The translations under genes were made by a program, and so were the position numbers. Of a stretch of DNA of 64,000 nucleotides, positions 57,998 through 64,000 are shown one piece after another; the first letter of the stretch is position 1, and each line of letters opens with the position of its first letter. Origin of the DNA: Lysinibacillus composti. GTDB lineage: Bacteria; Bacillota; Bacilli; Bacillales_A; Planococcaceae. Location of the stretch: NCBI RefSeq assembly GCF_016908465.1, contig NZ_JAFBDY010000007.1, forward strand, positions 1 to 64,000, in the 5' to 3' direction. The notes below the pieces were generated by a model. That model was not told the origin of the DNA. It ran no database searches and was given only the letters and a program-made list of their open reading frames with translations.

Positions 57998-58639
57998 TTA
58001 TACTTTTTTCTTCGAACGGAATGCGCCAATAATGGCCGGTAATACTGAAATAAATATGATAATCAAGATTACGGTTGAGAAGTTTTCTTTAATAACAGGG
58101 ATATTCCCAAAGAAGTAGCCAGCTAGGGTACAAATAAGCACCCATAATGCACCGCCAAGAGCGTTATAAACTAAAAAATACGAATAATTCATTTTACTTG
58201 CTCCGGCTACAAACGGGATAAATGTACGAATAAATGGCATGAATCGTGCAAAGACGATTGTTTTCCCACCATGTTTATTAAAGAATCTTTGTGCTGCATC
58301 CATTTTTTCTTGGTTGATGATACGACCTAAAAATGAATTCGATGAAATCGTTAAACCTACCTTTTTCCCGATATGGTAGTTTAACGTATCTCCTAGTACA
58401 GCTGCTAAAAAGAATACTATGATTAATGTAACTAAATTGAAGGCATCCATAGCTGCTAGTGCACCGCTAGCAAATAATAAGGAATCCCCCGGTAAAAATG
58501 GCATAATCACGACTCCAGTTTCTACAAACACAATTGAGAAAATAATTCCGTATGACCATATTCCGAAATCTTGAATAATCTCAACTAAATGTTCATCAAT
58601 ATGTAGAATAAAGTCAATTAGACCCTGTATAAATGACAT
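57998..58639 (-). CDS. DedA-family membrane protein
   Basis: 213 residues from an ATG at 58639 with AGAGAG upstream. Five to six membrane helices; DedA signature in FVETGVVIMPFLPGDSLLF, HIGKKVGL and the re-entrant GGKTIVFARFMPFIRTFIPF with GASKMNYSYF. DedA/SNARE-associated proteins translocate undecaprenyl phosphate or other lipids. Confidence 0.9.
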   Translation of the reverse strand: MSFIQGLIDFILHIDEHLVEIIQDFGIWSYGIIFSIVFVETGVVIMPFLPGDSLLFASGALAAMDAFNLVTLIIVFFLAAVLGDTLNYHIGKKVGLTISSNSFLGRIINQEKMDAAQRFFNKHGGKTIVFARFMPFIRTFIPFVAGASKMNYSYFLVYNALGGALWVLICTLAGYFFGNIPVIKENFSTVILIIIFISVLPAIIGAFRSKKKV

Positions 58640-58824
58640 AATACTTCTCTCTTTCAATATGAATTTATTTTGCTTCTGTTCTAATGAAGTTGAAAAAATG
58701 AAACAGTTCATTCAGCGAATGCGCTAGCACCTATATTAAGAAGCATTTTTCATTATAATCTCTAAATCCTCTTTTAACCATACCTAATAATGAATATGCA
58801 TTAGCATCATATCATCCCCGCAGG

Positions 58825-60813
58825 CTAAAGATATTTTTCAAACCAACTGACGATTTGACGTAACCGTTCGATCCGAAGATTCGGTGTCCCTGTTCGTGAT
58901 AAGTTATGATTATTTTCAGGGAAGCGCACAAAGCTTATCTCTTTCTTCATCGTTTTAAGAGTCATAAATAGTTGCTCTGCTTGTTCAATTGGACATCTGA
59001 AATCCTTTTCGCTATGCAAGATTAATAAAGGCGTTTCTATATTCTTAGCATATTTCAGTGGTGAGTGATCCCATAATTTCTCTGGGTTCCTCATATCAGT
59101 GCCAAGTTGCCAATCTGTAAAATAATACCCTATATCTGAAACGCCGAAGAAACTAATCCAGTTGGATATACTTCTTTGTGTGACCGCTGCTTTAAATCGG
59201 TTTGTATGACCAACAATCCAGTTCGTCATAAACCCACCATAGCTACCGCCTGTTACTCCTAGTCGACTCTCATCAATCCAGCTATTTTCTTGAATTGCAA
59301 AATCTAGCCCAGATATGATGTCCTCATAATCGCCACCGCCATAGTCTCCGCGCACCGCGTTCACAAAGGTCTGACTATATCCATGGCTACCACGAGGATT
59401 CACATATAACACACCATATCCCTGTGCTGCTAACAGTTGTAACTCATGGAAAAACGTGTTCGAATACATTGTATGTGGGCCACCATGTATTTCAACAATT
59501 AAGGGATATTTTTTTCCCTCTTCCAAACGAATAGGCTTCATCATCCATCCATGTACATCTACTCCATCACCACTCTTATAACTAATTGGTGCGGGAGTTG
59601 CTAATTCAACTTCATTAAGAAATGCATCATGAAAATGAGTTAAATTTTTCCGATTCCCCGTTGTAATTTCGTAATGATACAATTCTCCAGGAGAAGTGGG
59701 ATTCGAAACACAAACTAAAGCAAATAAGCCACCTTTTGAAACATCATAGTCATAAATGTGCTCTTCTTCAGGAGATGCTGGATATATGGCTCCATCTAAT
59801 GTTCCGTAATAAAGTCGAACATCTCCCATTGAGGATAATCGAAAATAGTAATCGTTCGTTTCAGTCCAACAAATAGATGGTGCGTTCACCCCCTGTTGGA
59901 TATCAGCAACAGCATAATCACCCACCGGAGAATCAATGCCTTCAGTTAAGTTCTGAGTTATATTAGTTAATGTATCAAATATATATAAACTAGCTTGTGT
60001 TGCGTTTTTATAGGAATCGTCACTACCCACATAAGCTACATAACGATTGTCTGGCGAAAACCTTGCACCACCAAAGTATCCATCCTGATTTACAATAACC
60101 ATTTCTTCCTTAGTTTCAACATCAACTAAGTAAATTGGCTCGCTAAAGTTAAAATCTTAATTTTCTTCTCGATTTACTCCAATTATTAGCTTCTTACCAT
60201 CAGAAGAAATGTCCATAATTTTGTGTGAATAGTTCCCTCGCGAAAATTGAGTAACCGACTGATCTCTTAATGAAATCATTGCAATTTGTGAGTAAACACC
60301 TTGTTTAACTAATCCTTCTCCACCAATTCCGTCCATTTTGTATTTCATTTGGTCAACAATATATGGTTTGGGAGGGTTCTTTTGCTCTTTATTGTTCTTT
60401 TCGAAAAAATCAGCGTCTTCTGTTATTTGACTAGTAATCCAAATTTCCCCCCCACAAGGAGACCATAAAAATGATTCTACTTCTGATTCGAAAGTTGTTA
60501 TTTTTTTTGGTTCCCCACCATCTTTATTCATTAAATATAACCGGTTCTTTTCATCACGGTTGGAGATAAAGGCAACTTGGTTTCCGTCTGGAGACCATTG
60601 TGGATTTACGATTTTCTCTTTCCCAAATGTCCATTGTAAGACTTTTCCCGTTGAAAGCTCTATATGAAATAAATGAGAATAATACTTGTTATCTTCCTGA
60701 TCCATTTGTGTTCTTATAAATATTGCTGATTCTCCGTCTGGTGAAATTCTTGGATTAGTAATCGATTGAATTTTATATAAATCTTCTGCATTTAATAGCC
60801 TTTTTGAAGTCAC
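58825..60813 (-). pseudogene. S9-family prolyl oligopeptidase-like gene with an in-frame stop
   Basis: A 662-codon frame (GTG 60813, AAAGGG upstream) interrupted only by TAA at 60157-60159. The 18 codons between that stop and the next ATG read DFNFSEPIYLVDVETKEE, so the frame is unbroken. N-terminal beta-propeller repeats (ITNPRISPDGESAIF, NPQWSPDGNQVAFIS), C-terminal hydrolase with serine in GGSYGGFMTNW, aspartate in LHSEKDFRCP and histidine in ENNHNLSRTG. Similar to acylaminoacyl peptidases such as YuxL. Without readthrough two fragments result; the C-terminal half has no clear ribosome site of its own. Confidence 0.8.
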
Positions 60814-60902
60814 AAAATCACCCTTTTCTTCATATTTCGAATCGCGTATTTTATAGTTTAACATTCTTACATTTTCTGTCAATTCTCTCTTGGATATTAA
60901 AA

Positions 60903-60940
60903 AAAACTCTTTCCACCATGAAATTAGTGAAAAGAGTTTT
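60903..60940 (-). terminator. terminator of the acyl-CoA ligase gene
   Basis: AAACTCTTTCCAC pairs with GTGAAAAGAGTTT; T8 on the minus strand. Confidence 0.8.
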
Positions 60941-60978
60941 AATGATCTGGAATTACTAACTCTCGTATACTGTATACT

Positions 60979-62532
60979 TTAATTAGTTTTCTCCATTTCT
61001 TTCAACTCACGTTTTAAGATCTTGCCTGTTGAGTTTTTTGGAATACGATCAATAAACTCAATTACTTCAGGTATTTTATATTTTGCTAAACTTTTAGCAC
61101 AAAATTGTTGTAGTTCACAAATAGTAGAAGTGTTCTCTTTTAATGTAACGTATGCATAAACAGTTTCACCAAAATCCGGGTCTGGAATTCCCACTACTGC
61201 TGACTCTAAAACATTGGGATGAGAATATAGTACTTCCTCTACTTCACGAGGGTAAACATTGTATCCACCCACAATAATTAAATCTTTTTTCCGATCAACA
61301 ATGTAAAAATAATCATCTTCATCTTTTCTTGCTAAATCACCGGTATAAAGCCATCCTTCACGAATTGCATTACTAGTTTCTTCAGGTAACTTATAATACC
61401 CTTTCATTACATTCGGTCCACGAACAACAAGCTCTCCTACTTCTCCTATTGGTACTTCGTTTCCTTGGTCATCTACTACTCTATTTTCGACATTAGGAAT
61501 TGACATACCAATTGAACCTGGTTTCCGTTCCCGATTTAACGGGTTAAAACATGTTACTGGTGCTGCTTCAGATAATCCATAACCTTCAGAAACTTTTATG
61601 TTAAATCTCTCTTCAAAACTATGAAGCACTGAAATCGGTAAAGGTGCCCCACCTGATATAGCTAAACGCAGATATGAAAAATTCTCGGGATTCCCTTTTT
61701 TAAATTGACAAAGGAAATTCAACATGGTCGGCACTCCTGCAAAAACGGTAGCCTTTTGAGTTTCAGCTAATTCGTAAATTTCACTTGGACTAAATCTTGG
61801 CGCAATCAGAATATTAGCTCCTTTTAATAATGGCGCATTGGCCACTACGGTTAACCCAAAGACATGAAACAATGGTAATGTTGCAATAACCCTGTCCTCT
61901 GAACTCATTAAAAAGTGATTGGACACGTCCCGCGCATTAGAATATAAATTTTTGTGTGACAGCATTGCGCCCTTTGGATACCCTGTTGTACCCGAAGTAT
62001 ATAAAATAACTGCAGTATCTTCATGATCAATTTCAACACAATCAAATAAAGTAGTAATAGAATCTAATTCTTTATTAAATAATTTTACTTTTTCCTTTAC
62101 TGACTCTGAAAGAATTGATACTTTTTCTTCTATTTTATTGGATGATTCGCAAATAAGATAACTTTCTACTTGAGGAAAGGCATGGATTCCTTTCTCAATC
62201 GTCTTTAAAAATGATTCTTCCGCAATAATTGCTTTAACGTCCCCATTGTTCACAATGTAAGTTATTTCATCCATTGTATAAATAGGGTTAATAGGTATAA
62301 CTGTTACACCAGCCCTCATTGCAGCATAAAGTGAAATTAAAAATTCCGGTCTATTCCCAAGTAGTAAAGCAATATGTTCCCCTTTTTGTATATTCAAATG
62401 TCTAATAACAGAAGCAAATTGTCCGACAGCTTGTTCAAATTCACCATAGGTAATATCTTTCCCTTTATAATGAAAGGCAATACGATTTGGCTGTTCAAGC
62501 GCACGTTGTCGTACTTGTTCAACTAAATTCAA
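60979..62532 (-). CDS. long-chain acyl-CoA synthetase (AMP-forming)
   Basis: 517 residues from a TTG with GGGGG about 11 bases upstream. P-loop YTSGTTGYPKGAMLSHKN, SEGYGLSEAAPVTCFN, adenylate motif GWLYTGDLARKDED, DRKKDLIIVGGYNVYP and the C-terminal lysine in KNSTGKILKRELKEM. It activates fatty acids to acyl-CoA, for beta-oxidation or lipid synthesis. Similar in size and motifs to YhfL/LcfB of Bacilli. Confidence 0.9.
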   Translation of the reverse strand: MNLVEQVRQRALEQPNRIAFHYKGKDITYGEFEQAVGQFASVIRHLNIQKGEHIALLLGNRPEFLISLYAAMRAGVTVIPINPIYTMDEITYIVNNGDVKAIIAEESFLKTIEKGIHAFPQVESYLICESSNKIEEKVSILSESVKEKVKLFNKELDSITTLFDCVEIDHEDTAVILYTSGTTGYPKGAMLSHKNLYSNARDVSNHFLMSSEDRVIATLPLFHVFGLTVVANAPLLKGANILIAPRFSPSEIYELAETQKATVFAGVPTMLNFLCQFKKGNPENFSYLRLAISGGAPLPISVLHSFEERFNIKVSEGYGLSEAAPVTCFNPLNRERKPGSIGMSIPNVENRVVDDQGNEVPIGEVGELVVRGPNVMKGYYKLPEETSNAIREGWLYTGDLARKDEDDYFYIVDRKKDLIIVGGYNVYPREVEEVLYSHPNVLESAVVGIPDPDFGETVYAYVTLKENTSTICELQQFCAKSLAKYKIPEVIEFIDRIPKNSTGKILKRELKEMEKTN

Positions 62533-62764
62533 AAAACATACAGCCCCCTTCTAAGCCATAACCAAATTGTATACATTTTGTCAGTCACTAAAACATTGTA
62601 AAACAACAATAATTTTCTGACAATATATTTCTACTTTTCAAATAGTTTTTGTTCAAAAATTCAGTTTCTCACTATTTTTTCTAATAAGAGTACATTAATT
62701 TTAAGCTGCGAACGCTAGCTCCGAGGGCAACTGAAGCAAAACGGGTGTTCTTCACTTTTCTTTA

Positions 62765-64000
62765 CTAATTTCGAACATGTGCAATATAACGCCAACGGAT
62801 TAAATAATAATAGATTACTTGTACTAAGACTAATAATACAAAAGATAAAACAAATTCCTTTACGATTGATATATTAGCAATGTCTTGCAAAATCTTTTGT
62901 AACATGAAAAAAGCAAAGATAATATGCATCATAGCAATTCCCCATGGGAGGAAAAATTGCGGAAATAAATAATGTGAAACAAGGGTCTTCAACTCATTAT
63001 CCGCTAAGCCCATTCGTTTCAGCACATCAAACTTTCTTTTCTCTGCATCTAGATTTGTATACAGTTTAAAATAAATAAAACTACCTGCTGCTAACAAAAA
63101 GACTGCTGCAACTAATAAACCAACTAACGTAAATAAAGAATAGGTTGCTAATAGGTACGAATAACTCAATCCAGCATTTTCAAAATAAAATGGTAAAGAA
63201 TACTTATCTTTTAAATACTCATTTGAAACTATTCTAAAAATATCTAAACCAATATCAGTCGTTTCAATCCATTGTGGAATATCGAACGTAAATAAATGAT
63301 ACCCAGGTTCTTCGTCCGGGAAACCACTAAATGGTTTTTTTAATTTTTTAAAATCTCCATCACTAATAATAATTGAGTTTAAACTAACAATCGAACTAGG
63401 GAAAATCAACTCCGGATAAACACGATCAATCGTAATGGGTATATGATTTTCGACCAAAACAGTTCGGACTTTTGTTTTCGATAATTCCTTTATGGATTCT
63501 TCTGTATAAGGTATGAACATTGCTTCCCCTGGTAATAAACGAACCATTGGATAACCATAAGAAAATAATAGACTATTGATATCGGACTCTCTAAACACTT
63601 CTACCTCAAATTGAGTAAAGGAAGACGTTTGTTTAACAACATCAAAGTGTGTCATATGATAGGACAATCCCTTATCCTCTAATTGTTTAACAATCGAAGA
63701 AATATGCATCTCTTCATAGGGATTATCTGTATGTCCTTTGTAAATTAATCCAAGAGGGTTTAATTTATCGTATTGAGATGTGTACGATGACAACGTAGCA
63801 AGCGTTCCAATACATAAAAAGGCTAAAGATGATACCATCGTTACAATAAAAAACATTCTCCCATTATTCTTCATAATAAATGTCTGTTCTGCAATAGAGA
63901 GCATGTTTGCGTTTTTCCAATATAATTTCTTTTTCTTTCTAATTGCCTCCAATAAGTACTGAGTCGTATCAGAAAAGAATAAATATGTCCCCACTGTTAT
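62765..64000 (-). CDS. BceB/VraG-type ABC transporter permease, C-terminal part (5' end outside window)
   Basis: The frame is open to the right edge and the GTG at 63994 is probably internal. The visible part has LLEAIRKKKKLYWKNANMLS, a membrane helix and a large external domain (about 200 residues, e.g. LNPLGLIYKGHTDNPYEEMH), then three more helices, the last near the C-terminus. This layout matches BceB-type permeases (about 640 residues, ten helices with a big extracellular domain) that detoxify peptide antibiotics with a sensor kinase. The ATPase and kinase genes should lie beyond the right edge. Confidence 0.8.
   Translation of the reverse strand: MTVGTYLFFSDTTQYLLEAIRKKKKLYWKNANMLSIAEQTFIMKNNGRMFFIVTMVSSLAFLCIGTLATLSSYTSQYDKLNPLGLIYKGHTDNPYEEMHISSIVKQLEDKGLSYHMTHFDVVKQTSSFTQFEVEVFRESDINSLLFSYGYPMVRLLPGEAMFIPYTEESIKELSKTKVRTVLVENHIPITIDRVYPELIFPSSIVSLNSIIISDGDFKKLKKPFSGFPDEEPGYHLFTFDIPQWIETTDIGLDIFRIVSNEYLKDKYSLPFYFENAGLSYSYLLATYSLFTLVGLLVAAVFLLAAGSFIYFKLYTNLDAEKRKFDVLKRMGLADNELKTLVSHYLFPQFFLPWGIAMMHIIFAFFMLQKILQDIANISIVKEFVLSFVLLVLVQVIYYYLIRWRYIAHVRN

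Noticed and set aside
58825-60102. Separate complete peptidase gene
   Set aside because: The 18 codons before its ATG are in frame and family-like back to the stop at 60157, so it is the C-terminal part of one gene.

Overview
The window is a low-GC Gram-positive, endospore-forming chromosome segment from the order Bacillales. Lysinibacillus/Solibacillus-like Planococcaceae is the best guess. The evidence is a Bacillus-type glycolytic operon (cggR, gapA, pgk, tpiA, gpmI, eno), the secG-est-rnr-smpB-ssrA run, a CotF-type spore coat gene, the whiA-yvcK-rapZ block with crh, and a his operon beside yvoF-ppaX-lgt-hprK. Genus-level placement is inference.

Layout. (1) 1-14.6 kb is an accessory region. 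Its left edge holds remnants of a response regulator/histidine kinase pair. It then carries a three-gene cassette (HTH protein, ImmA/IrrE-type metallopeptidase, PIN-like protein), a zinc-ribbon protein of unknown role, two decayed lipoprotein genes, a 52-residue basic protein and a large orphan protein. The right part looks like an integrative element: replication-relaxation protein with a terminator in its leader, 22-bp iterons, DUF3987 protein, excisionase-like HTH protein, divergent XRE repressor and tyrosine integrase. The integrase gene ends about 140 bp from the 3' end of ssrA (tmRNA), a classic attachment site. (2) 14.7-19.3 kb: ssrA, smpB, rnr, carboxylesterase and secG, for ribosome rescue, RNA decay and secretion. 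(3) 19.6-24.2 kb: BASS-type transporter, EamA-type transporter and secreted alkaline phosphatase. (4) 24.9-32.5 kb: lower glycolysis under CggR, with a recognisable promoter and tandem operator. (5) 32.5-35.5 kb: glutaredoxin-like protein, spore coat protein, tRNA-Arg(CCG) and clpP with a CtsR-like operator. (6) 35.6-43.3 kb: esterase, crh, whiA, yvcK, rapZ, Nudix, trxB and a TPR protein. (7) 43.5-49.3 kb: histidine operon hisZ-G-D-B-H-F-IE, which lacks hisA. (8) 49.4-53.4 kb: acyltransferase, ppaX, nucleoside-recognition protein, lgt and hprK. (9) 54.1-64 kb: cytochrome c-551, YitT protein, EAL-HDOD protein, enoyl-CoA hydratase, DedA protein, an S9 peptidase gene broken by one in-frame stop, acyl-CoA ligase and a partial BceB-type permease.

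The most unusual structure is not a gene. Three intergenic regions (24.33-24.68, 33.72-34.13 and 53.64-54.0 kb) carry arrays of degenerate, partly palindromic units. They are spaced almost exactly 52 bp apart, and most exceptions are about 42 or 62 bp, i.e. whole helical turns. A separate dispersed double-hairpin element occurs twice (20.71 and 40.62 kb); its outer stems differ completely in sequence but both pair perfectly, so the structure looks selected. The accessory cassette at 1067-3266 is the best candidate for a new toxin-antitoxin or defence module.
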